Shown: piece after piece, positions 1-7,328 of the stretch | Position numbering within the stretch: position 1 is the stretch's first letter | Layout: each line of letters opens with the position of its first letter | NCBI GenBank assembly: GCA_035542155.1 | Contig: DATKLX010000041.1 | Coordinates: forward strand, 1-12,454 | DNA from: DATKLX01 sp035542155 | GTDB lineage: Bacteria > Chloroflexota > Anaerolineae > Anaerolineales > Anaerolineaceae | Direction: 5' to 3' | Length of the DNA: 12,454 nucleotides | Program-made: the position numbers and the translations under genes | The notes under the pieces: model-generated | Database searches by the model: none | Told to the model about the DNA's origin: nothing | Seen by the model: only the letters and a program-made list of their open reading frames with translations

Positions 1-150
1 ATCGGTAACTTGGCAAGGCTGGTTTCTAGTGCTATATTCATTCTGGCTCTGCTCCTAACGATAAATTTGGTTTCGCAACCTCAATTTACCACGTTCGAGC
101 AGAGCTTTCTATTCCCTTCCTATTTGTGGGTAATCACCGACTTTTCCCTA

Positions 151-179
151 TTGACAAAAAACATCAAGATTTCTATAAT
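151..179 (+). promoter_or_regulatory. Consensus sigma-70 promoter of the rhamnose operon
   Basis: A perfect -35 hexamer TTGACA (151-156) and a perfect -10 hexamer TATAAT (174-179) are separated by 17 bp. The predicted transcription start is near 186, giving a leader of about 66 nt before the TTG start codon at 252. The surrounding 250 nt are visibly AT-richer than the genes downstream, as expected for a promoter region. A perfect consensus promoter would be very strong if unregulated, which fits the operator-like palindrome lying on its start site. Confidence 0.85.
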
Positions 180-181
180 GA

Positions 182-214
182 TTTTTGACGATTATCACAA
201 AAAATCATCAAAAA
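182..214. promoter_or_regulatory. Palindromic operator over the transcription start
   Basis: Inverted repeat with 12-nt arms TTTTTGACGATT (182-193) and AATCATCAAAAA (203-214), matching at 11 of 12 positions, with a 9-nt spacer. It begins 3 bp after the -10 box and covers the predicted start site and early transcribed region, a classic repressor position. The adjacent gene encodes a DeoR-type DNA-binding protein, so autorepression of the whole operon is the simplest reading. Binding itself is inferred; the symmetry and position are seen directly. No convincing second copy was found in the window. Confidence 0.65.
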
Positions 215-251
215 GCAACATTCCAGTCCGGTTAATTCTTGAAGGAGAAAG

Positions 252-1973
252 TTGGCGAAAACTTCCACTACCTTCGAACGGCGCAATCAACTCCTGGCCC
301 TACTCCACGAGCGGCCGGGCGTGCGGGTCACGGAAATCGCCCGGCTGCTCAGAGTGGCCGAAGGGACCATCCGCAACGACCTGATTGCATTGTCGAAGGA
401 AGGGCTGCTCGAACGGGTCCGCGGAGGGGGAGTGCCGATCGACGATCACCCGGCGCTCAGTGAAGCATTTGCCAACCGGATGCGGGTCAAAGATAGCGCC
501 AAGCAGGAGATCGCTCGCTGGGCGGCCGAGCTGGTGGATGACGGCGACACGATCCTGCTGGACGCCAGCACCTCGGTGTATTACATGACCTATTATCTCA
601 AGGAACGCCACGGCCTGACCGTGATTACCAACGGCATCGAGGCGGGACGCCGGCTGGCGCAGAACAGCACCAACACCGTCTTTCTCCTGGGCGGAATGCT
701 CAATTCAAACGGGGTCCCGGTCACCGACCTGGTCAGCGACCAGTTCCTCCGTGACCTGCACATCAAACAGGCCTTCGTCTCCAGCTCGGGCTTTTCGCCT
801 GAGATTGGCCTGACGGAGCGCGATATCCGCGAGGCGCAGATTAAGCAGCGCATGGTCCAGATGGCCGAATCGGTGGTAGCGCTGGTCGACTCGAGCAAGT
901 TCGGGCGCAGCAGCGTGGCTCCCTTCGCCCGCCTGGAGCAGATCGCTCACCTGTTCACCGACAGCGGTTTGGAGCAGGCCTGGATCGACCGGCTGAAAGC
1001 GACCTGTCTGACTTTTTCGGTGTGCGGCAAGGAAGGCGCCGCCGATTATACCCCCTCTCTAAAAGAGGACCGTCACTTTCGCATCGGGTTTGCTAACCTG
1101 GGCGAAAATATGCCTTTCGCGGTGGACGTGCGCCGTGGGGTGGAGCGCGCCGCCCAGGCCGCAGGCAATATCGACCTGGTCCTGGCGGATAACCAACTCG
1201 ACGGGCAGGTGGCCCTGAAAGTTGCCGAACGGATGGCCGCGCAGAACCTGGACCTGATGATAGAATACCAGATCGACGAGCAGGCCGGTAACCGCATCAT
1301 GGCCATCTTCCAGGATGCCGGGATCCCGGTCATATCGGTGGACATCCCCATGATCGGTGCAACCTTTTTCGGGGTGGATAACTACCGAGCCGGGTACCTG
1401 GCGGGGGTCGCCCTGGGAAGCTGGGTCCACGAGCAATGGAACGGCCAATTCGACCACCTGATCATCCTGGAGGAGCCTCGCGCCGGCGCTGTCCCGGCCA
1501 CCCGCCTGCGCAGCCAACTGGAGGGCTTCGAATCAATCGTTGGGCCGATGGAAGATGGGAAACGACTGGTTATGAACTCAGGCAACACGCGTGAGATCAG
1601 CGAACAGGCGATGACCACAGCGCTCAAAAAGCTGCCCAAACTGCAGCGGCTGGTCGTGCTGTGCTTCAATGACGATGCGGCCATCGGTGCACTGGAAGCT
1701 GCCCGAAATCTAGGCCGCGAACAGGATATCGTCATCGTCGGCCAGGGCGCAGACCGCCGGGTCCGCGAAGAGCTGACCCATCCGAGCTCGCGGATCATCG
1801 GTTCGACCGCCTATTCGCCGGAGAAATACGGCGAACGGTTGATCCCCCTGGCGCTGCGCATCCTGCGCGGCGACCCTGTCCCGCCGGCGGTGTATATGGA
1901 ACACACCTTCATCCACGCGGTGGATGTAATGGAAAAACAAAATGTAGAAAACCTTCCTAGCGAATTGTACTGA
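252..1973 (+). CDS. DeoR-family regulator fused to a sugar-binding (LacI/RbsB-like) domain
   Basis: This 573-residue protein is more than twice the usual 250-residue length of a DeoR regulator. Residues 8-60 form the DeoR winged helix-turn-helix (recognition helix around AEGTIRNDLIAL, 36-47). Residues 78-240 form an intact DeoR sensor domain: LLDAST 102-107, LLGG 145-148, GLTERD 186-191, VDSSKFG 212-218 and FTD 235-237. After a linker, residues 276-560 form a type-I periplasmic-binding-protein fold like that of LacI or RbsB (FRIGFANLGENMPF start, GVDNYRAGYLAG 374-385, FNDDAAIGAL 472-481). There is no signal peptide, so it acts in the cytoplasm. The start is TTG, 4 nt after GGAG, and places the HTH at the N-terminus as in the family. 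It is the first gene of the rhamnose operon, 30 nt before the ATPase. Likely role: repressor of the operon, possibly sensing both a sugar phosphate and a free sugar; the ligands are inferred. Confidence 0.9.
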   Translation: MAKTSTTFERRNQLLALLHERPGVRVTEIARLLRVAEGTIRNDLIALSKEGLLERVRGGGVPIDDHPALSEAFANRMRVKDSAKQEIARWAAELVDDGDTILLDASTSVYYMTYYLKERHGLTVITNGIEAGRRLAQNSTNTVFLLGGMLNSNGVPVTDLVSDQFLRDLHIKQAFVSSSGFSPEIGLTERDIREAQIKQRMVQMAESVVALVDSSKFGRSSVAPFARLEQIAHLFTDSGLEQAWIDRLKATCLTFSVCGKEGAADYTPSLKEDRHFRIGFANLGENMPFAVDVRRGVERAAQAAGNIDLVLADNQLDGQVALKVAERMAAQNLDLMIEYQIDEQAGNRIMAIFQDAGIPVISVDIPMIGATFFGVDNYRAGYLAGVALGSWVHEQWNGQFDHLIILEEPRAGAVPATRLRSQLEGFESIVGPMEDGKRLVMNSGNTREISEQAMTTALKKLPKLQRLVVLCFNDDAAIGALEAARNLGREQDIVIVGQGADRRVREELTHPSSRIIGSTAYSPEKYGERLIPLALRILRGDPVPPAVYMEHTFIHAVDVMEKQNVENLPSELY

Positions 1974-2003
1974 TTTTCCTCTGGCACACCCGAACTGGAG
2001 CGT

Positions 2004-3494
2004 ATGAGCGAGCCGATCCTCTCGTTGACCAATATCAGCAAAAGATTTGCTGGCGTTCACGCCTTAAATGGCGTCCATCTCGACCTGTGTCCGGGGGAAG
2101 TTCACGCCCTTCTGGGAGAAAACGGCGCGGGGAAGTCCACCCTGGTGAAAGTGATCACCGGTGTCCATCAGCCGGATAGCGGGGAGATTACCCTGAACGG
2201 GGAACAGATCCACCTTAGCGACCCGCGCCAGGCGACCAGGCTGGGGATCTCGGCGATCTACCAGGAATTGAGCATCTTCCCCGACCTGGACATCGCGGAG
2301 AATATCTTCGTGGGCAGGCGGCCCACGCTGGCCGCTGGCCTGGTGGACTGGCGGAGAATGTATCGCGAGGCGGGAAAACTCCTCGACCAGCTCGGCGTCC
2401 ACCTGGATTTGAAGACCAAGGCACGCTATCTGAGCATTGCCCAGCAACAGATGGTTGAGATTGCCCGCGCCCTCTCAGTCAATTCCCGAATTTTAATCAT
2501 GGATGAGCCGACCTCGGCCCTGACCTTGAGCGAGGTGGCCGACCTGTTCCGCATCGTGCGCCGCCTGAGGGAGGATGGAACAGCAATCCTCTTCATTTCC
2601 CACCGGCTGGAAGAGCTCTTCGAGATCGCCAACCGGGTCACGGTACTGCGCGACGGTGCCTACGTCGATACGCGGACAATGGATGAGGTCACACAGGAAG
2701 AGCTGATCCGCATGATGGTCGGCCGCAAAGTCACGGAGCTGTTTCCCAAAAAAGAAGTTCAACAGGGGGAGGTCATTCTGCGGGTGAGGAACCTGACGCG
2801 CAAAGGGGTCTTTGAAAATATCTCTTTCGAGCTGCGTAAAGGTGAGATCCTGGGCATGGCCGGCCTCGTCGGCGCGGGAAGGACCGAAGTAAGCCAGGCG
2901 ATCTTTGGGGTGGTGCCGGCTGACGAGGGCACAGTCGAGATTGATGGCAATGAAATGCGGGTCACTAATCCCCAGCAGGTAATGGCTTGTGGGGTAGCAT
3001 ACGTGCCGGAAGACCGCCAGCACCACGGTCTGGTCACGGCGATGGATATTACCGATAACATAACCCTGCCCATCCTCACCCGGTTTACTCGCCGGGGCTG
3101 GCTGGCGAATAAAGAGGCCAGCCAGGCGGCTTATAACGCAGCGACGCAGATGGAAGTCAAAGCTACCACTGTCTGGCAGAAGGTCCGCGAGCTCTCCGGG
3201 GGAAACCAGCAAAAGGTGGTCCTGGCCAAATGGCTGACCACCACTCCGCGAATTTTAATCCTGGACGAGCCCACCCGGGGGATCGACATTGGCACCAAGG
3301 CTGCGGTCCACAGCCTGATGAGCAATCTGGTTGGCCAGGGAATCGCGATCCTGATGATCTCATCGGAGCTCCCCGAGGTCCTGGGGATGAGCGACCGCAT
3401 CCTGGTGATGCACGAGGGGCATATGACCGCCCTGTTCGATCGCAGTGAGGCCAACCAGGAGAAAATAATGCTGGCCGCTACCCAGGCAGTATAA
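2004..3494 (+). CDS. rhaT: Sugar ABC transporter, duplicated ATPase subunit (RhaT/RbsA type)
   Basis: This 496-residue protein has two ATP-binding halves in one chain, the arrangement of the RbsA/MglA/RhaT family that powers ribose-type sugar importers at the inner face of the membrane. N-terminal half: Walker A GENGAGKST 38-46, Q-loop YQE 86-88, degenerate signature LSIAQQQ 143-149, Walker B ILIMDEP 163-169, H-loop His200. C-terminal half: altered P-loop GLVGAGRTE 287-295, in which the usual GKS/T is replaced by GRTE as is common in this family, perfect signature LSGGNQQK 397-404, and Walker B ILILDEPT 417-424. Start ATG lies 3 nt after GGAG (1997-2000). It sits between the regulator and two permease genes. 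The rhamnose assignment rests on rhaM and rhaA downstream; the symbol follows rhizobial naming and is not the E. coli RhaT symporter. Confidence 0.92.
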   Translation: MSEPILSLTNISKRFAGVHALNGVHLDLCPGEVHALLGENGAGKSTLVKVITGVHQPDSGEITLNGEQIHLSDPRQATRLGISAIYQELSIFPDLDIAENIFVGRRPTLAAGLVDWRRMYREAGKLLDQLGVHLDLKTKARYLSIAQQQMVEIARALSVNSRILIMDEPTSALTLSEVADLFRIVRRLREDGTAILFISHRLEELFEIANRVTVLRDGAYVDTRTMDEVTQEELIRMMVGRKVTELFPKKEVQQGEVILRVRNLTRKGVFENISFELRKGEILGMAGLVGAGRTEVSQAIFGVVPADEGTVEIDGNEMRVTNPQQVMACGVAYVPEDRQHHGLVTAMDITDNITLPILTRFTRRGWLANKEASQAAYNAATQMEVKATTVWQKVRELSGGNQQKVVLAKWLTTTPRILILDEPTRGIDIGTKAAVHSLMSNLVGQGIAILMISSELPEVLGMSDRILVMHEGHMTALFDRSEANQEKIMLAATQAV

Positions 3495-3509
3495 CCGCAA
3501 AGGGATAGA

Positions 3510-4532
3510 GTGAACCCCATGACAACCATGAAACATGCGGTGTCCAAACCAAATTCGATCCAGGCGTTGCTCCGGTTCCGCGAAGTGGCGCTGTTGATCT
3601 TCATCATAATGCTCTGCCTGGTGATCTCGCTGGAAAGCCCGACTTTTTTGACCTTCAATAACTTCAGCGACATCCTCCTTGACATCTCCGTTCTGGCGAT
3701 GGTAGCCCTAGCCCAGGCGATGATCATCACCACCCGTGGTATCGACCTCTCGGTGGCCTCCATGCTGGGCCTGACAGCGATGATGACCTCATTTACCATT
3801 CGCGCCTATCCCCATACCCCGGTTGGGTTGATCGTCCTTCTGGGAATGGCGCTGGGTTTTATCCTGGGAAGCCTGAACGGGCTGTTGATCACCAAAGGCA
3901 AGGTGCCCCCCATTATCGCTACCCTGGGCACCCTGAGCATCTACCGCGGGCTGATCTTCCTCTATAGCAATGGGAACTGGATCAATGCCTTTGAGCTGCC
4001 GGCCGCGTTTAAACAACTGGCCAAAGGGACCTCGCTGGTGCTTCCCAACCTGGTCTGGGTTGCCATCTTCGTCGCGGTGATCGTATACCTGTTCCTGAAC
4101 TATACCCAGGCCGGTCGGGATATCTATGCCCTGGGGACCAACCCCGAAGCAGCGAAGATTTCAGGGATTCGTACTGAATGGGTGATTATGATGGTGTATA
4201 TGATCTCAGGGGGAATCTGCGGGCTGGCGGGGGTGATGTGGGCCTCGCGGTTTGAGGCAGCTCAGACGAACACTGCCCTGGGGTTTGAGCTTCAGACTGT
4301 GGCGGCCTCGGTGATTGGCGGGGTCAGTATGCTGGGCGGGATTGGCACTGTCCCCGGCGTGTTACTGGGTGCGTTGCTCCTGGGAATCATTCAGAACGGA
4401 CTGACCCTTTCGAGCATCTCGCCCTTCTGGCAGGGTGCCGTGCAGGGCTTTCTCATTCTTCTGGCGGTGGTCTCCGATTCGAGCCTCCAGCAACGGGTCA
4501 GGCAAACCTTTACGCGGAGGATTCCGCAATGA
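3510..4532 (+). CDS. rhaP: Sugar ABC transporter permease 1 (RhaP/RbsC type)
   Basis: A 340-residue, very hydrophobic integral membrane protein of the BPD_transp_2 (RbsC-like) permease family, forming half of the channel that imports the sugar. Family landmarks include GIDLSVAS 77-84, the cytoplasmic loop GRDIYALGTNPEAAKISGI (202-220) that contacts the ATPase, and the glycine-rich VIGGVSMLGGIG 268-279. Length is normal for the family. The start chosen is GTG at 3510, 5 nt after AGGG (3501-3504); ATG at 3519 is also in frame but lies 14 nt from that site. It starts 15 nt after the ATPase gene, and its stop codon overlaps the start of the second permease, indicating tight co-translation. Substrate is inferred from the operon. 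Confidence 0.9.
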   Translation: MNPMTTMKHAVSKPNSIQALLRFREVALLIFIIMLCLVISLESPTFLTFNNFSDILLDISVLAMVALAQAMIITTRGIDLSVASMLGLTAMMTSFTIRAYPHTPVGLIVLLGMALGFILGSLNGLLITKGKVPPIIATLGTLSIYRGLIFLYSNGNWINAFELPAAFKQLAKGTSLVLPNLVWVAIFVAVIVYLFLNYTQAGRDIYALGTNPEAAKISGIRTEWVIMMVYMISGGICGLAGVMWASRFEAAQTNTALGFELQTVAASVIGGVSMLGGIGTVPGVLLGALLLGIIQNGLTLSSISPFWQGAVQGFLILLAVVSDSSLQQRVRQTFTRRIPQ

Positions 4533-5644
4533 CCACCACAGAAAAGATTGTTTCGACAATGATCAGCGCCAAACCACCGCGCAAATCCTTTTTCTCCAGG
4601 TTCCTGCACTGGGAGTGGTTCCTGGTGGTCTTGATCGTCCTGGTCGTGGCGATCAACAGCCGGCTGTCCACACACTTTTTAGATGTGCGCAACCTCTTCA
4701 CTGCCTCCTCGGATTTCATGGAGATGGGCCTGATGATGCTGCCGATGGTGTTTATTATCATCACTGGCAATGTGGACCTGGCGGTGGCGTCGACGCTGGG
4801 GATGACTGCCTCGTTTATGGGGTTGCTGTTCAACCAGGGGATCAATATCTGGCTTGCGGCCGGTTTGGCTCTGGTCCTGGGGCTCGCGGCTGGCTTTGTA
4901 AATGGCTACCTGATCTCGCGGTTAAAAGTTCCTGCGCTGGTGATCACCCTCGGCACCTATGCCTTCTACCGCGGCATGGCCTACGTGATGCTGGGCGACC
5001 AGGCTGCGCGTGGCTATCCCTCCTCCTTTACCTATATCGGGCAGGGAAAAATCCCCGGTACGCTCGTGCCATTTTCGGTGGTGCTTTTCCTGGTCCTGGC
5101 GGTAGCGTTTGGACTGGTGCTGCACAAAACTGCTTTTGGCCGCTACCTGTATGCGATCGGCAATAACCAGGACGCGGTGGTCTATTCTGGCATCTCAGTT
5201 GCGCGGATCAAGGTCATCATTTTCCTGGTTTCGGGGCTGATGTCTGCCCTGGCTGGACTGGTTCTGGCGGCGCGCTTTGGCAGCACTCGCCCGGATATTG
5301 GCAGCGGATTGGAACTGGCGGTTATTACCGCGACGGTACTGGGCGGCGTGGATATCAATGGTGGAAGGGGAAGCATGATCGGGGCCGTTCTGGCTCTGAT
5401 CCTGGTTGGGCTGATGCGTTTCGGGATGGGGCTACTGAATATCCAGGGCCAGGTGCAAAGCATTGCCATCGGGATCCTGCTGATCCTCTCGATCCTTCTA
5501 CCCAATCTGCCCCAAATCATCCGCGAGGGACGTACGCGCTGGACTCCCCGGACAGCGCTGGTTGTCCTCCTGGGACTGCTCCTTGCGATTGCGTTTGGCT
5601 GGTTCTTCTTCTGGTCCCGCGCCGTCGTTTTCTCGATATCGTAG
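4529..5644 (+). CDS. rhaQ: Sugar ABC transporter permease 2 (RhaQ/RbsC type)
   Basis: A 371-residue BPD_transp_2 permease, paralogous to the gene before it and expected to form a heterodimeric channel with it, as in RhaPQ and LsrCD systems. Landmarks: NVDLAVAS 81-88, GRYLYAIGNNQDAVVYSGI 204-222 and VLGGVDINGGRGSMIG 270-285. The gene overlaps the first permease by 4 nt (ATGA), with a GGAGG ribosome site at 4516-4520 inside the upstream gene, so the two should be translationally coupled. It is about 30 residues longer than its partner: after the usual C-terminus (PNLPQIIREG, 325-334) there is an extra hydrophobic segment at about 343-361 ending close to the stop codon. Confidence 0.9.
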   Translation: MTTTEKIVSTMISAKPPRKSFFSRFLHWEWFLVVLIVLVVAINSRLSTHFLDVRNLFTASSDFMEMGLMMLPMVFIIITGNVDLAVASTLGMTASFMGLLFNQGINIWLAAGLALVLGLAAGFVNGYLISRLKVPALVITLGTYAFYRGMAYVMLGDQAARGYPSSFTYIGQGKIPGTLVPFSVVLFLVLAVAFGLVLHKTAFGRYLYAIGNNQDAVVYSGISVARIKVIIFLVSGLMSALAGLVLAARFGSTRPDIGSGLELAVITATVLGGVDINGGRGSMIGAVLALILVGLMRFGMGLLNIQGQVQSIAIGILLILSILLPNLPQIIREGRTRWTPRTALVVLLGLLLAIAFGWFFFWSRAVVFSIS

Positions 5645-5686
5645 CCATCAAAGAACAAATCAACCGTTGGTTAGCCTGACCCCTGG

Positions 5687-5697
5687 AAAGGAGGTGA
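5687..5697 (+). other. Orphan near-perfect Shine-Dalgarno sequence
   Basis: AAAGGAGGTGA is almost fully complementary to the 3' end of bacterial 16S rRNA and is the strongest such site in the window, yet no ATG, GTG or TTG lies at a usable distance downstream (the next bases are ATCAAGCTCAAG). The GTG inside the motif overlaps the site itself and would give only an 18-residue peptide ending at 5750. It lies in the 145-nt gap before the binding-protein gene, upstream of a hairpin. It may be a ribosome stand-by or mRNA-protecting site, or chance. Confidence 0.5.
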
Positions 5698-5729
5698 ATC
5701 AAGCTCAAGAGAGGTTCTCGCGTACCTGC

Positions 5730-5766
5730 AGTTTCATTTCGTATGGATAAACCGTAAGATGAAATT
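5730..5766 (+). other. Intercistronic hairpin upstream of the binding-protein gene
   Basis: Bases 5730-5739 pair with 5757-5766 and 5742-5746 pair with 5752-5756, leaving a CG bulge (5740-5741) and loop ATAAA. This gives about 15 base pairs, three of them G-U. There is no T-run after it, so it is not an intrinsic terminator. It sits 14 nt before the AGGAG ribosome site of the binding-protein gene. Such 5' hairpins can protect a processed mRNA end; that function is inferred here. Confidence 0.55.
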
Positions 5767-5789
5767 CGAGTTCGCAAAAAAGGAGAAAG

Positions 5790-6890
5790 ATGATGAAGAC
5801 CCGTTTTGGTTTTTCCCTGATGGTTGTCGTGCTTTTGCTCGGTATCGCGCTGAGCGCCTGCGGTCCTCAGGCGACGGCCGCTCCCACGCAGCCACCACCG
5901 CCCACCTCGGCACCTGCCGCCCAGCCGACCACTGCCCCAGCGGCAACCGAGCCCCCCGCAGCTTCTGGAGGCGGGAAAGTATACGCCCTGGTTCCCAAGA
6001 ACCTGGGAAATCCCTACTTCGATACCGCCAATAAGGGCGCCCAGGAAGCCGCCAAAGAGCTCGGCGTGACGGTTAACTACACTGGTCCGGCGACGGCTGA
6101 CGCGACCCAGCAGATCCAATTGTTGAACTCCTTGATCGCCCAAAAAGTGAGTGGTCTGGCGATCTCCGCCGATGACGCGGATGCTCTCGTCCCCACCGGC
6201 AAGTCCGCGATGGATGCTGGCATCCCCGTGGTAACCTGGGATTCTGCGATCGCGGCCGGCGGAAGGACCGTTCACATCAACCAGGCTGAAGCGCAGGGGA
6301 TCGCGGACGTCCAGATCAAAATGGCCTCCGATCTGGCAGGCGCGGGTGGCGGAAAGATCGCCATCTTGAGCGCTACCTCGACGGCTCCCAATCAAAATGA
6401 GTGGATCAAACTGATGAAGGAAACGTTGAAGAAGCCGGAATACTCCAAGCTGAACCTGGTCGACACTGTCTACGGCGACGATGAGGACACCAAGAGCTAC
6501 AATGAGGCCCAGGGTCTGTTCAAGAAATATCCGGACCTGAAGGTCATCATCGCCCCTACGACCGTGGGGATCGCAGCTTCAGCGCGAGCTGTGCAGGATG
6601 CCAATCTGGTCGGCAAAGTCTTTGTGACCGGTCTGGGCACCCCCAATCAGATGCGCGATTATGTGAAGAGCGGCGCCTCTCCGCAGTTCGCCCTGTGGAA
6701 TCCTTCGGACCTGGGATACCTGGCGGTTTACACCCTGGATGCGATTGCAACCGGCAAGATCAAGGGCCAACCGGGCGATAAGTTCACCGCCGGGAAACTG
6801 GGTGAGTACACCGTCAAAGATGATGGTACTGTGCTGCTCGGCCTGCCAACCGTCTTCAATAAAGACAACATCGACAATTTCAACTTCTAA
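5790..6890 (+). CDS. rhaS: Rhamnose-type sugar-binding lipoprotein (RhaS/LsrB family)
   Basis: A 366-residue periplasmic-type binding protein anchored as a lipoprotein. It has a signal peptide with lipobox LSAC and lipidation Cys24, a flexible Pro/Ala/Thr-rich linker at 25-60, then a type-I binding-protein fold at about 63-366 beginning KVYALVPKNLGNPYFD. By eye it resembles the AI-2 receptor LsrB over much of its length, including the C-terminal VFNKDNI (355-361) and TWDS 149-152. Of the AI-2 contacts remembered for LsrB, Lys70, Asp151, Gln202 and Pro256 are kept, but the second Asp is Asn201 and the Ala is Thr258. With rhaM and rhaA just downstream, L-rhamnose is the likelier ligand, as for rhizobial RhaS. 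AGGAG at 5781-5785 serves ATG 5790 or, with better spacing, ATG 5793. Hairpins flank the gene on both sides. Confidence 0.9.
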   Translation: MMKTRFGFSLMVVVLLLGIALSACGPQATAAPTQPPPPTSAPAAQPTTAPAATEPPAASGGGKVYALVPKNLGNPYFDTANKGAQEAAKELGVTVNYTGPATADATQQIQLLNSLIAQKVSGLAISADDADALVPTGKSAMDAGIPVVTWDSAIAAGGRTVHINQAEAQGIADVQIKMASDLAGAGGGKIAILSATSTAPNQNEWIKLMKETLKKPEYSKLNLVDTVYGDDEDTKSYNEAQGLFKKYPDLKVIIAPTTVGIAASARAVQDANLVGKVFVTGLGTPNQMRDYVKSGASPQFALWNPSDLGYLAVYTLDAIATGKIKGQPGDKFTAGKLGEYTVKDDGTVLLGLPTVFNKDNIDNFNF

Positions 6891-6906
6891 GACTCAAGCT
6901 AAATAG

Positions 6907-6934
6907 GAGGGGGCAGGCAACAGCCTGTCCCCTC
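6907..6934 (+). other. Strong intercistronic hairpin after the binding-protein gene
   Basis: The arms GAGGGGGCAGGC (6907-6918) and GCCTGTCCCCTC (6923-6934) form a 12-bp GC-rich stem with one G-U pair and loop AACA, beginning 16 nt after the stop codon. The following bases are AACCTGATTCCCG with no T-run, so it is unlikely to be a complete intrinsic terminator; more likely it blocks 3'-to-5' decay or causes partial termination before rhaM. Confidence 0.7.
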
Positions 6935-6984
6935 AACCTGATTCCCGCAACATTTCCCTCGGAAAATAGGGGAGGATATCATCG

Positions 6985-7308
6985 ATGAGACGAATTGGCT
7001 TTCTGCTGAAAGTAAAACCCGAGTGCCTGGATGAGTATAAAGCCCATCACCGCGCCGTGTGGCCGGAGATGCAGGGCGCGCTGCGCCGCACAGGCTGGCA
7101 TAATTATTCGCTTTTTCTGCGCGAGGATGGCCTCTTATTTGGCTATTTCGAGACCCCAGAGAGCCTTCAGGCGGCTCAGGCCGGTATGGCAAAGGAAGAG
7201 GTGAACGCACGCTGGCAGACGATGATGGCTCCGTTTTTTGAATCCCTGGGCAGCCTGAAACCTGATGAGGGGATGGTCGAACTGGAAGAAATCTTTCATC
7301 TAGAGTAG
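6985..7308 (+). CDS. rhaM: L-rhamnose mutarotase
   Basis: This 107-residue cytoplasmic protein matches the L-rhamnose mutarotase family (RhaM, formerly YiiL; RhaU in rhizobia), which interconverts the alpha and beta anomers of L-rhamnose to supply the isomerase. The family pattern is clear: Tyr18 and His22 fall at the same positions as in the E. coli enzyme, followed by WPEM 26-29, HNYSLF 39-44, RW 76-77 and the ending EEIFHLE 101-107. Length is typical (E. coli RhaM is 104). The ribosome site GGGGAGG (6969-6975) lies 9 nt before ATG 6985. It is separated from the binding-protein gene by a 94-nt gap holding a strong hairpin, and is followed 20 nt later by rhaA. Confidence 0.93.
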   Translation: MRRIGFLLKVKPECLDEYKAHHRAVWPEMQGALRRTGWHNYSLFLREDGLLFGYFETPESLQAAQAGMAKEEVNARWQTMMAPFFESLGSLKPDEGMVELEEIFHLE

Positions 7309-7328
7309 ATTGTGAATTAGATTTAACT

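Noticed and set aside
10..384. Open frame of 124 codons at the left edge
   Set aside because: It runs through the AT-rich promoter and operator region and into another frame of the DeoR-type gene, has no ribosome site and shows no recognisable domain.
5628..5652. Possible second copy of the regulator operator near the end of the second permease
   Set aside because: Only loose similarity to the half-site (TTTTCTCGAT and CATCAAA) with different spacing; not convincing against the 182-214 palindrome.
5562..5750. Open frame overlapping the end of the second permease
   Set aside because: Out-of-frame shadow of permease coding sequence; the strong ribosome-site-like AAAGGAGGTGA lies inside it rather than before its start.
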